Below, in pieces: positions 8,234 through 16,070 of a DNA stretch of 64,000 nt. The translations under genes were made by a program, and so were the position numbers. Position 1 is the stretch's first letter. Every line of letters starts with the position of its first letter. This DNA comes from Tuwongella immobilis (GTDB lineage Bacteria > Planctomycetota > Planctomycetia > Gemmatales > Gemmataceae): positions 3,572,920 through 3,636,919 of the forward strand of contig NZ_LR593887.1 in the NCBI RefSeq assembly GCF_901538355.1. The letters are read 5' to 3'. The notes under the pieces are model-generated. The model did not search any database. It was not told where the DNA came from and saw nothing but the letters and a program-made list of their open reading frames with translations.

Positions 8234-10709
8234 CGTCGCTCACAGGGGCACCCATTCCAAAGAAGGCACGGAATTTGCGCACCTGTTTGAACCGCAGGAC
8301 GCTCAGCAAGCTGCTGAAATCGTCGGTCCAAACCGGCACATATTCATCGACATCCAACTTCGTCCAACGCGGATCGGCGGTGAGCGGCTCAATCGCTTTT
8401 TCGGTACGGGTCATCACCACCCAGGTCGAAGCCGTCTTGCCGAAATACTGATCATCACCATCATTCATGACGCGGGCGGTTACCCCCAATTCCCGTGCCA
8501 GTCGTTCGCAGACAAACTCCAAATTCAAGTGGCGATTGGAGATATGCAAACAGACAAACCCATCCGCTTCCACGCGGTCGAAGTACAGTTTCAGTGCTTC
8601 CAGGGTCAAAAGGTGGACTGGGATCGCGTCGGAACTAAACGCATCCACAAGCAAGACGGAGAATTTTCGATCGGTGACTTCTTCGAGCTTCAAACGGGCA
8701 TCACCCATTTGATATTCGATGATGGCACCTTGTTCCCGGGCACGCTTCAGATACGTGAAGTAGGGATCGCTCGGCTCCGGGAGATTCTCGACGATGTTGA
8801 CCACTTTGGTGTCAATTTCAAAAATCGTGCCGCGTTGCCCCGGTTTGAGGTAGCAGGTGAGCGACCCCGTGCCGAGGCCGATCATGCCAATTTCGCCCTT
8901 GGGGTTGACCCGTTCCATCGCTTTGAAGATCGATCCGACCGGCCCGGTACGGTGGTAGTACGTTTCGGGGGTGCGACCGAGCGGGGCTCGCCAGACTTCA
9001 TCGGCCTCTTGCAGCACGATGGGAATCAACATTGGCGAGGTGAGGCCCATGGGTGCCAGGGTCGAGACGATTTGGAACTCCAGGGCGTAGCGATTTTGTG
9101 TCCCGTGAAGTGTCGTCCCGTGGACCAAGCGATTGCTCAGTTCGTCGGATTCGACCTTCAGCACACCGAAAAAGCTGCGTTCGCGGAGTTTCATGCGTTC
9201 ATTGAGGAATCGCATGTCCGACTGATAGCCGAAGACGAACAACAACGCGACGGTCAACGCAAACCGAACCGGCCGTTCGACGAAGAAATAGGCAATCATT
9301 GCTGGGAAACCATAAATCACAACCAACGCAAGATTATCGAACGGAATCTTCAAATTTTGCTGAATCGTTCGGGTGACATCCGCGAGTTTTTCGGAGTTAT
9401 CCTCCAATTGGATTGCGAGGATATAGACAACCAGCGGCAACATGATATCGAGCATGTGCGAGCGAAACGACGACGGGCCGGTGACTTCGAGTTTTGGCAG
9501 CACCAAGCAGGCAATCACCAAGGTGATTTGATATTCGAAGGTCGAATTGAATACCAACGGGGCGATCAGCCCGTTGAACAGCCCGCCAAGCATGCCACCC
9601 ACCGACATCCACAGATAGAATTCCGTCAGATATTTCGTCGAAGGCCGTTGTCGTGCCAGTTCGCCGTGGCAGACGATTGCCAGGACGCCAAAGTTGATCA
9701 CGTGCAGCAAAAGCTTGATGGCGTAATCCGGTTCGTTCCCGGAGTTCATCATGAACAGCAGCAGCAAGATGAAGACTGGCGCGCACAGCGTCAGGATCGT
9801 CATGAACAACGGCGGCATCTTGGCGAATGCAATGATGAAGCTAATGAGATACAGCGACAGCGGAATCACCCACAGCAACGCCAGCGAGGCAATATCCGTG
9901 GTGATGTAGGTGGTCACGCTGAGCATCAAGCTCGAAGGAACAAACGACAGCGCAATCCACTTCAGCCGCGTGATCAAACTCGGAGCGGGTGAATCATCGG
10001 CAACGACCTTCACGTCGTTCAACGGTTTCACCGGGGGAGTCAATTCCATTTGCCGCCAAAGCAGTTGCGAGCACTGATAGATGGCAATCGCGAGCAACCC
10101 GAAACCGAATGCCCACATCCAAGTTTGCGAACGAACGACCAGCATCGATTCGATGAAGAACGGATATCCCAGCAACGCGATCAAGCTGCCGATGTTGCTT
10201 GCGCTATACAGAAAGTAGGGATCTTTGGCGGATGGGTGTCCGGATTCGGAGAACCACTTTTGCAGCAACGGCGCGGAGGTCGAGACGGCGAAGAACGGGA
10301 GTCCGATGGCGACGGTGAGCACCGCCAAAATCCCGAGATAGGGATATTTCAGCCCTTGCGGCGACAGGCTCGACAAAACCGCGATCGCGGAGTGGTTGGA
10401 AGTCAGGAGCGTGGCAACGAGCATCGAGGCGAATGCCAGCCCGAGAACCCCCAGATGCACTTTCACTTGTTGTCGCAGTGCCAGTCGCGTTCCGACGACG
10501 TGGGCGTAGATATAGCCCAGGAGGAGCAAGATTTGGAAGAACAGCATGCAGGTGTTCCAAACCGCTGGGGTTCCGCCCAGAAGCGGCAACACCATGCGCC
10601 CCACCATCGGCTGCACCATAAAGAGTAAGGAGGCCGAGAGAAACAGCGTTAAGGCATAAAACAGCGGCACGGAGGCATACTCCTGGCGTAATGGCAGCGA
10701 ACGGAACAC
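8226..10709 (-). CDS. Fused polytopic membrane / spermidine-synthase-like protein
   Basis: 827 residues. The N-terminal 430 or so residues contain about ten or more hydrophobic helices in the style of fused MFS/spermidine synthase proteins, including PMVGRMVLPLLGG and GYIYAHVVG. After further membrane segments, the C-terminal 300 residues form a spermidine-synthase-type Rossmann domain with the nucleotide loop GMIGLGTGSLTCY, an acidic residue in FEID, and VDAFSSDAIPVHLL. Whether it makes a polyamine is unproven; many fused members are uncharacterised. Its 3' end overlaps the ATP-grasp gene by 8 bp, linking it to the C1 operon. Confidence 0.85.
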   Translation of the reverse strand: MFRSLPLRQEYASVPLFYALTLFLSASLLFMVQPMVGRMVLPLLGGTPAVWNTCMLFFQILLLLGYIYAHVVGTRLALRQQVKVHLGVLGLAFASMLVATLLTSNHSAIAVLSSLSPQGLKYPYLGILAVLTVAIGLPFFAVSTSAPLLQKWFSESGHPSAKDPYFLYSASNIGSLIALLGYPFFIESMLVVRSQTWMWAFGFGLLAIAIYQCSQLLWRQMELTPPVKPLNDVKVVADDSPAPSLITRLKWIALSFVPSSLMLSVTTYITTDIASLALLWVIPLSLYLISFIIAFAKMPPLFMTILTLCAPVFILLLLFMMNSGNEPDYAIKLLLHVINFGVLAIVCHGELARQRPSTKYLTEFYLWMSVGGMLGGLFNGLIAPLVFNSTFEYQITLVIACLVLPKLEVTGPSSFRSHMLDIMLPLVVYILAIQLEDNSEKLADVTRTIQQNLKIPFDNLALVVIYGFPAMIAYFFVERPVRFALTVALLFVFGYQSDMRFLNERMKLRERSFFGVLKVESDELSNRLVHGTTLHGTQNRYALEFQIVSTLAPMGLTSPMLIPIVLQEADEVWRAPLGRTPETYYHRTGPVGSIFKAMERVNPKGEIGMIGLGTGSLTCYLKPGQRGTIFEIDTKVVNIVENLPEPSDPYFTYLKRAREQGAIIEYQMGDARLKLEEVTDRKFSVLLVDAFSSDAIPVHLLTLEALKLYFDRVEADGFVCLHISNRHLNLEFVCERLARELGVTARVMNDGDDQYFGKTASTWVVMTRTEKAIEPLTADPRWTKLDVDEYVPVWTDDFSSLLSVLRFKQVRKFRAFFGMGAPVSDDE

Positions 10710-10769
10710 CCGCCGCGCGCCTTGTCTCGGTTACGGCCCAATGGGGCATCCTCGCCCCAATTTGCCGAT

Positions 10770-11804
10770 TTATTCCAGATCCAACCCTGCGCCAAACCCG
10801 GTATCGGCGATGACCGTGCGTTTGGATGGCGGTGCAATCGATTCAACCCCATGTCCCGCATTTGGTTGCGGTTCGAGATCAGCCGGTTCCCGATCCGGAA
10901 TCCTCACCGGAACCGCGGTAGCCGTCGCGGGAGCGGCTTCGTCGGTCGGCCCGATTGGTACCGTCTCAGCCCGACGCTTTTTCTTCAATTTGAGCTTCGA
11001 TCGCTTTTCCGGGTCAGATTTCGTCGCGGGCTTCGGCTCCGTTCGCGGCTCCGAGCCGAACCGCGTCACCACGTAGTTACCAGCGGTTTTGTGGCGTTCC
11101 AGTTCCAACAGGCCGAATTTCTGCGCATCTTCCAGCAGTTCGGAAAAGGTTCGATAGCCATGATACTCTTCATTGAAGGATGGCTTTTTCCGCTTCATGG
11201 TGTCCTTAATCATGGACGACCAGAGGACTTCTTTATTCTCCCGTCGCAGTGCCAGCAACGATTCCATCAACAAACTGAAGACTTTCCGTTTCGATTCCGG
11301 CACCGTCGTTCCCGGCAAGAAGGCACTGGCGGGCGCGGGTCGGTCCAGATCCTCATAGTAAATGAACTCGTCGCAGTTATCGCGGAGCAGATCCGAAGTC
11401 GATTCCTGCATTCCCAGTCCGATGACATGCTTGCCCAACTCTTTGAGTTTCGAGACGAGCGGGGAGAAGTCGCTGTCCCCCGAAACAATCACGAACGTGT
11501 CGATATGCAACTTGGAATACGCGAGATCCATCGCATCTACACACAGACGAATATCGGCGGAGTTTTTCCCGGTTTGTGCCCGTTTGGGGATTTCGATCAA
11601 TTCGATCGCCGCTTCGTGCAAGGGTGTAGTGTACAGCGAAAATCGGCTCCAATCGGCGTAGGCTTTCTTCGCAACGATCTTGCCCTTCTCGACCAGTCGT
11701 TCTAACACGCGATTGATTTGAAAACGATCACGGCGATTTGACAGGCCGAGCGCGACATTCTCAAAATCGATAAACACCGCCAGTGCATGGGCACCATTGG
11801 CCAT
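10770..11804 (-). CDS. NYN-domain (LabA/DUF88-type) protein with OST-HTH/LOTUS domain
   Basis: 344 residues. The N-terminal NYN domain (about 8-150) is a PIN-like RNase fold; acidic residues Asp13 (FIDFEN), Asp84 and Asp110/Asp112 (SGDSDF) match the metal-binding set. Residues about 173-249 match an OST-HTH/LOTUS RNA-binding winged helix. The C terminus is a Lys/Arg- and Ala/Pro-rich tail. Such proteins are predicted RNA-processing or decay factors. ATG 11804 is preferred over the ATG 30 bases upstream because it has AGGAA at a suitable distance. It is the first gene of the minus-strand block, 60 bp before the next gene. Confidence 0.88.
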   Translation of the reverse strand: MANGAHALAVFIDFENVALGLSNRRDRFQINRVLERLVEKGKIVAKKAYADWSRFSLYTTPLHEAAIELIEIPKRAQTGKNSADIRLCVDAMDLAYSKLHIDTFVIVSGDSDFSPLVSKLKELGKHVIGLGMQESTSDLLRDNCDEFIYYEDLDRPAPASAFLPGTTVPESKRKVFSLLMESLLALRRENKEVLWSSMIKDTMKRKKPSFNEEYHGYRTFSELLEDAQKFGLLELERHKTAGNYVVTRFGSEPRTEPKPATKSDPEKRSKLKLKKKRRAETVPIGPTDEAAPATATAVPVRIPDREPADLEPQPNAGHGVESIAPPSKRTVIADTGFGAGLDLE

Positions 11805-11851
11805 TGCAGATTTCCTAACTGCGTTACGAGGCAACCGGTTTCGACCGAATC

Positions 11852-11879
11852 ATCGTAATCACGATTAGGAGCCAAGCAA
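11852..11879 (-). promoter_or_regulatory. Possible sigma70-type promoter for the NYN/C1 block
   Basis: Read on the minus strand, TTGCTT (11879-11874) and TACGAT (11857-11852) are separated by 16 bases. The -10 element is about 48 bases upstream of ATG 11804. Matches are partial. Confidence 0.3.
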
Positions 11880-11964
11880 GCAGAAACTGCGACAAGTGAC
11901 ATCAATCGTGCGATCCATGCCGACACGATCCGGGTAAACCGCCCAGGCACCAACCGTCTTCTCT

Positions 11965-11994
11965 TGACAAATGGAATGCCAATTCTTTACCGTA
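11965..11994 (+). promoter_or_regulatory. Possible promoter for the 12108 membrane protein
   Basis: A perfect TTGACA (11965-11970) is followed after 18 bases by TACCGT (11989-11994). The stretch 11805-12107 has no gene and separates two divergent genes; apart from this element and the weak minus-strand promoter I see nothing else in it. Confidence 0.35.
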
Positions 11995-12107
11995 CAAGAA
12001 TTGTTACTTCAGGAGTGAAACGGATTCCTTCGTCGATGGAACTGATCGCCCTCTCCGAACTTGGGCAGAGTCGTCTTTCCCGCCAGTCCATGTAGGGGTG
12101 TGTTGTC

Positions 12108-13562
12108 ATGGCGATTTTCGCGTTTCTGACGGAGTTCAACCTCCCGAACGCAACGACGTGGTTTTACTTCTCACTCCTGTTGGTGATTGCCCTGTTCTTC
12201 AAGTTCACACGCTTGCTGAGCATGCGCAACTGGGATCTGCTGGCCCTGTTCCTGCTGGCACCGGGCTTCTTGCTCATTCAAGATGCGTCCCACTTGAAGG
12301 CCAGCATCTACTCCACCCCTCGCACTCCCGAAGAAATCGCCGCGATTAAATCAACTGTGCAGTCGTTGACCATCTACGGATACGTCTGGCTAATCTCCGC
12401 ATCAGGATACTGGCTCATTCGTTGCATCGTCGATCTGGCCATGATTCGACGTCCGGCATTGAGCACGAATTTGAATTTCTCCGGACTGGCGTGGCTCGCC
12501 ATTGCCCTCTTCGCATTCCTGACCGTGGTCGCATTCCGGCCCAATCGCGACGAGTTCGGCCCGGTCGGACGTGGCCCCATTGCCTTGCAGCAAGTCGAAG
12601 AAGGGGCCGCCAAACTGGTCAGCACGTCGCAACTGGTCAGCGAACCACAAGATCCGGAATCGCAACGAAATATCCGATTTTGGGTCAGTCGCAGTGTCTC
12701 GATGACCTGCCACCTCGCTATTTTGGTCGGATTGGTAATGATTGGCTGGCGGCATTTTGGCGATCCCACTACCGGCATGGCGATGGCAGCCATGCACGTG
12801 CTGCTCCCCTACACGGCCTTCATGGTTGGCCAGGTTCACCATATTCTGCCCGCTGCACTCATTTTGTGGGCAGTCTTCACTTTCCGACACCCCGGATTGA
12901 GTGGGTTGCTGTTGGGAGTCGCCGCCGGCAGCTCGTTCTTCCCACTGTTATTGTTTCCCCTGTGGTGCGGCTTCTTCTGGAATCGCGGCGCGACCCGCTT
13001 TAGCTGCATGTTTGTCTTGGCCGCCGTCATGAGTCTGTCGATGACGGGGGTCGTCCTCTGGTGGCAGGGTCAGTTGCAGCAAGTGATTCAGGAATTGTGG
13101 TTGCAGCACGATTGGCAGCCCTGGAAGATTCCACAGAACGAGAGTATTTGGACGGGCGTGCATTGGGCCTATCGCATGCCGGTGTTCATCGCGTTTCTGG
13201 CCATGTGGATTGTCGGCACCTTCTGGCCAGCGCCGAAGAACCTCGCCCAACTGGTCGCTCAGACCGCCGTCATTCTGTTGGGAATCCAATTCTGGTACAC
13301 CGATCAAGGCGGACGCTATGTGCTCTGGTATCTTCCGCTGCTGACGGTATTAGTCTTCCGTCCCAATCTCGCCGAGATGCGGCCATCATTGGCCACCAGT
13401 GAGCGCGATTGGATGGTGCGCTGGCGAAAAGCCATTACCTCGCGGATTCGCGGCACCGAACCATCGGTCAGCACCGTTGAGGTTCGTCAAACCGCAATCC
13501 GCACACCGGTGAAATCGAATTCCGGCGTGCAGAAATCTTGGTCCGAATCGACCTCCGGCTAA
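12108..13562 (+). CDS. Polytopic inner-membrane protein of unknown function
   Basis: 484 residues with about nine to eleven hydrophobic helices. The first spans about 20-40 and the last lies near 410-425, followed by a basic cytoplasmic tail rich in Arg, Ser and Thr. A short polar insert (about 145-185) lies in the first half. The general look, including the HHILPAAL and GVHWAYRMP segments, resembles glycosyltransferase-like multi-pass proteins, but no catalytic motif is certain. It is followed 47 bp later by the phosphatase gene on the same strand, so the two may be co-transcribed. Confidence 0.75.
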   Translation: MAIFAFLTEFNLPNATTWFYFSLLLVIALFFKFTRLLSMRNWDLLALFLLAPGFLLIQDASHLKASIYSTPRTPEEIAAIKSTVQSLTIYGYVWLISASGYWLIRCIVDLAMIRRPALSTNLNFSGLAWLAIALFAFLTVVAFRPNRDEFGPVGRGPIALQQVEEGAAKLVSTSQLVSEPQDPESQRNIRFWVSRSVSMTCHLAILVGLVMIGWRHFGDPTTGMAMAAMHVLLPYTAFMVGQVHHILPAALILWAVFTFRHPGLSGLLLGVAAGSSFFPLLLFPLWCGFFWNRGATRFSCMFVLAAVMSLSMTGVVLWWQGQLQQVIQELWLQHDWQPWKIPQNESIWTGVHWAYRMPVFIAFLAMWIVGTFWPAPKNLAQLVAQTAVILLGIQFWYTDQGGRYVLWYLPLLTVLVFRPNLAEMRPSLATSERDWMVRWRKAITSRIRGTEPSVSTVEVRQTAIRTPVKSNSGVQKSWSESTSG

Positions 13563-13609
13563 CGTCGGCTCGATCCTTCGGCCCGCCCCTCACGACAGGA
13601 GACCCACGG

Positions 13610-14218
13610 ATGGGCAATGCAATTCGCTGGCTGTTGGGCATCGGCATCCTTGCGATCATCACCATTCCGCCGGTATTGATGATTCGGCATCAGCAAACGC
13701 ATCAGCGCAATCTGCGAGTCGTGCAAGATGGCGTCCTGCTCCGCAGCGGTCAACTGACCCAATCCGGTCTGGAAGCGGCCATTCGGGAACATGGCATTAA
13801 GACCGTTGTCACCTTACGATATGCCGAACGTCCCGGTGAAATTCCCCAAGATGCCGCCGAGGAGCACTGGTGCCTTGCCAATGGCATCCAATATCGGCGA
13901 ATTCAGCCGCGCCGCTGGTCAAGCCCCAACGGGCAGGTTCCCGCTGAAATCGGAGTCAGCGAATTCCTGGAAGTGTTTGAAAATCCCAAGAATCACCCGA
14001 TTCTCGTCCACTGCTTCGCCGGTATCCATCGCACCGGATCGTATTGTGCCATCTACCGCATGGCGGGTCAGGGCTGGTCGCCGGAATCCGCACTTCGGGA
14101 GTTGAAATATCTCGGCTACGACAAACTCGAAACCGAATGGGATGTCTTCAACTACCTGCGAAGTTTCGAGGCCAGTTCGCTCGATCTGCTCCGAACGTCG
14201 AATGATTCGCAACAGTAA
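13610..14218 (+). CDS. Membrane-anchored tyrosine/dual-specificity-type protein phosphatase
   Basis: 202 residues. A single N-terminal transmembrane helix (about 6-25) anchors a small phosphatase domain. The Cys-X5-Arg signature is HCFAGIHRTG, with Cys135 and Arg141, which forms a cysteinyl-phosphate intermediate. The upstream region TVVTLRYAERPGE matches the DSP/PTEN-like fold. ATG 13610 has AGGAG about 8 bases upstream, much better than the longer frame from 13538. The substrate could be a phosphoprotein, phospholipid or phosphosugar. A hydrophobic anchor places the domain near the membrane, with side uncertain. Confidence 0.88.
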   Translation: MGNAIRWLLGIGILAIITIPPVLMIRHQQTHQRNLRVVQDGVLLRSGQLTQSGLEAAIREHGIKTVVTLRYAERPGEIPQDAAEEHWCLANGIQYRRIQPRRWSSPNGQVPAEIGVSEFLEVFENPKNHPILVHCFAGIHRTGSYCAIYRMAGQGWSPESALRELKYLGYDKLETEWDVFNYLRSFEASSLDLLRTSNDSQQ

Positions 14219-14283
14219 CCGATTAGCGATGATCAGAATCAAAATCGGAAGCGGCCCGCTGCCAGCAGTTGCGAAAAGTGGAC

Positions 14284-14312
14284 TTGGCACCACGCTGACC
14301 TTCCGGTATAAA
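14284..14312 (+). promoter_or_regulatory. Sigma70-type promoter of tRNA-Thr
   Basis: TTGGCA (14284-14289) and TATAAA (14307-14312) are separated by exactly 17 bases. The predicted start is a few bases before the tRNA at 14327. Confidence 0.75.
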
Positions 14313-14326
14313 TCGAGTGTCGATTC

Positions 14327-14398
14327 GCCGACATAGCTCAGCGGTAGAGCACCGCTTTCGTAAAGCGGGGGTCCAGGGTTCAAATCCCTGTGTCGGCT
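14327..14398 (+). tRNA. tRNA-Thr (anticodon CGT)
   Basis: The acceptor stem GCCGACA pairs with TGTCGGC. The D arm contains AGCTCAGCGGTAGAGC, the anticodon stem CCGCT/AGCGG holds loop TTCGTAA with anticodon CGT, and the T arm contains GGTTCAAATCC. It is 72 nt long with no encoded CCA. A promoter precedes it and a terminator follows. Confidence 0.95.
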
Positions 14399-14401
14399 CA
14401 T

Positions 14402-14441
14402 AAGCCGATCCGATTCATTCGGGTCGGCTTGTTCTATTTTT
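14402..14441 (+). terminator. Rho-independent terminator after tRNA-Thr
   Basis: A 12-bp stem (14402-14413 with 14419-14430, one G-T pair) with a 5-base loop is followed by GTTCTATTTTT. It begins 4 bases after the tRNA. Confidence 0.85.
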
Positions 14442-14587
14442 GTGGGTCTCTCGATTCACATCGTTCCACTTTCGAATCACTCGATATCCTTCACAATCCG
14501 AATCGTCGTTAAACTCGGATTAAGTTCCTCAATCGATTCCACCGATACTTCCATCCATACCGATTGATTTGGGGTGGGAGAACGGCC

Positions 14588-15973
14588 ATGCGATTCGGGA
14601 TGTGGAATCGGATTTGGATTCTCGCGGCGGTCATCATCGCAGGAACATCAACGCAAGCACGCGCACAGCCGGGGTTTTTACTCCCTGGCGGCGGCGCGGC
14701 CCATGCGGGGATGGCGGGGGTTTCCACCGCGGCTCCAGTCGATGCGATCGGTGCCCTGTATTGGAACCCGGCGGCGATCGGGCGATTGGGGCGATCGGAA
14801 GTATCGATCGGCGGCTCGTTCATTTATCCGGACATCTCCGTTTCATCGAGCTTTCCCCGACCGCTCCAACGACGGGTCGATACGGGACGCACTCGAAGCG
14901 ACAACGGTTTCCCGCTCACTTCCAGTCTGGGCGTTGTGTATCAACCCGAAGATGAGCGTATGACCTATGGCTTGGGGTTGTTCACACTCGGCGGCGGTGG
15001 TGTGAACTATCCTGCGGATGCGAATAATCCGATTCTGTCGCCCACTGGTCCGCTGCGTCAGAATGTGCTGGGTCCGATTTATTCGAATCTCACGATTTTG
15101 CAGCTGGCACCGACTGCCGCCTATAAGCTGACGGATCGATTGACCATTGGTGCAGGCCCGACCGTCGATGTCACGCTGCCCTCGTTCGATCCGGCATTCT
15201 TCGCGCCGCCGGATGATGCCAATGGCGACGGGATCGGGACGTTTCCCGCGGCCACGCATGCCCGACCGTTCTGGGGTGGTGGCTTTCGACTGGGGATTCA
15301 ATACGCGCTCGATGATTGGGATTTCGGGTTCGGCTACACAAGTCCGCAGTGGCTGGAAACTTGGCAATTCCACGCTCGCGATGAACTGGGCAATCGCCGT
15401 GATCTTTCGCTGAAGGCGTCACTCCCGGCCATCTATTCGTGGGGCATCGCGTACCACGGCATTGAACGGCTGAATCTCGGCTTGGATCTTCGCTATGTCG
15501 ATTATGCGAATACCGACCTTTACGGTACGTCGGTCCGTGATGGTGGGCTGGGTTGGGACAGTTCGTTCGTCGTCGCCTTGGGCGGGCAGTATCAGGTTAG
15601 CGACCGAATCGCACTGCAGGCGGGGTATCAGTACAACACGAATCCACTCTCGAACACCTCGACGCTGTTCAATGTGCAAGGCCCAGCGATTGTGCAGAAT
15701 ACCATCTCCTTCGGTACCACCGTTGCCATCAGCGAATCGCTGTCGATGTCGCTGGGGTATGCCTATGGCTTCAATAATTCGGTGACTGGGACCGCTCGCG
15801 AAATCCCGAATGCGACGATCGAAATGGAAGCGTCGAGTCATTCGCTGCTGTTCGGGTTGCAAGTGAAATTTGGTGCGAGCAAACCGACGGCGTCCACGGT
15901 CTGCCCAACGTGCGAATCCACCTCGGCGATGCGCATCGATGCCCCGCCTTTGATGGAACAACCCGCGCGATAA
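14588..15973 (+). CDS. OmpP1/FadL-family outer-membrane protein
   Basis: 461 residues. An N-terminal signal peptide (hydrophobic core WILAAVIIAGTS, cleavage near ARA-Q) is followed by a Gly/Ala-rich FadL-type start (GFLLPGGGAAHAGMAG, then ALYWNPAAIG) and a long beta-strand-rich region. The C terminus has SLLFGLQVKFG followed by a short Cys-containing tail. FadL proteins are outer-membrane beta-barrels that import long-chain fatty acids or other hydrophobic compounds. The start at 14588 has GGGAG upstream and gives a clean signal peptide; an ATG at 14564 does not. The gene stands alone between the tRNA terminator and the next gene. Confidence 0.88.
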   Translation: MRFGMWNRIWILAAVIIAGTSTQARAQPGFLLPGGGAAHAGMAGVSTAAPVDAIGALYWNPAAIGRLGRSEVSIGGSFIYPDISVSSSFPRPLQRRVDTGRTRSDNGFPLTSSLGVVYQPEDERMTYGLGLFTLGGGGVNYPADANNPILSPTGPLRQNVLGPIYSNLTILQLAPTAAYKLTDRLTIGAGPTVDVTLPSFDPAFFAPPDDANGDGIGTFPAATHARPFWGGGFRLGIQYALDDWDFGFGYTSPQWLETWQFHARDELGNRRDLSLKASLPAIYSWGIAYHGIERLNLGLDLRYVDYANTDLYGTSVRDGGLGWDSSFVVALGGQYQVSDRIALQAGYQYNTNPLSNTSTLFNVQGPAIVQNTISFGTTVAISESLSMSLGYAYGFNNSVTGTAREIPNATIEMEASSHSLLFGLQVKFGASKPTASTVCPTCESTSAMRIDAPPLMEQPAR

Positions 15974-16032
15974 GCGAATCGGGAATCGGAACATCGGCAA
16001 AATTGGATGAAGCATTGGCCTCCGAAAGCGAG

Positions 16033-16038
16033 TATACT
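16033..16038 (+). promoter_or_regulatory. Possible -10 element before the DUF1553 gene
   Basis: TATACT lies 33 bases before ATG 16071, but no good -35 is seen at 16-18 bases (nearest TTGGAT is too far). A strong SD (GGAGGAGGT, 16062-16070) follows. Confidence 0.3.
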
Positions 16039-16070
16039 GCGTGAAAACGCTGTCACTTTCTGGAGGAGGT

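Noticed and set aside
8181-9992. Long plus-strand open frame opposite the spermidine-synthase fusion
   Set aside because: It lies antisense to a gene with clear domains, has no RBS or family motif and is rich in His/Gln/Arg, as expected for an antisense frame.
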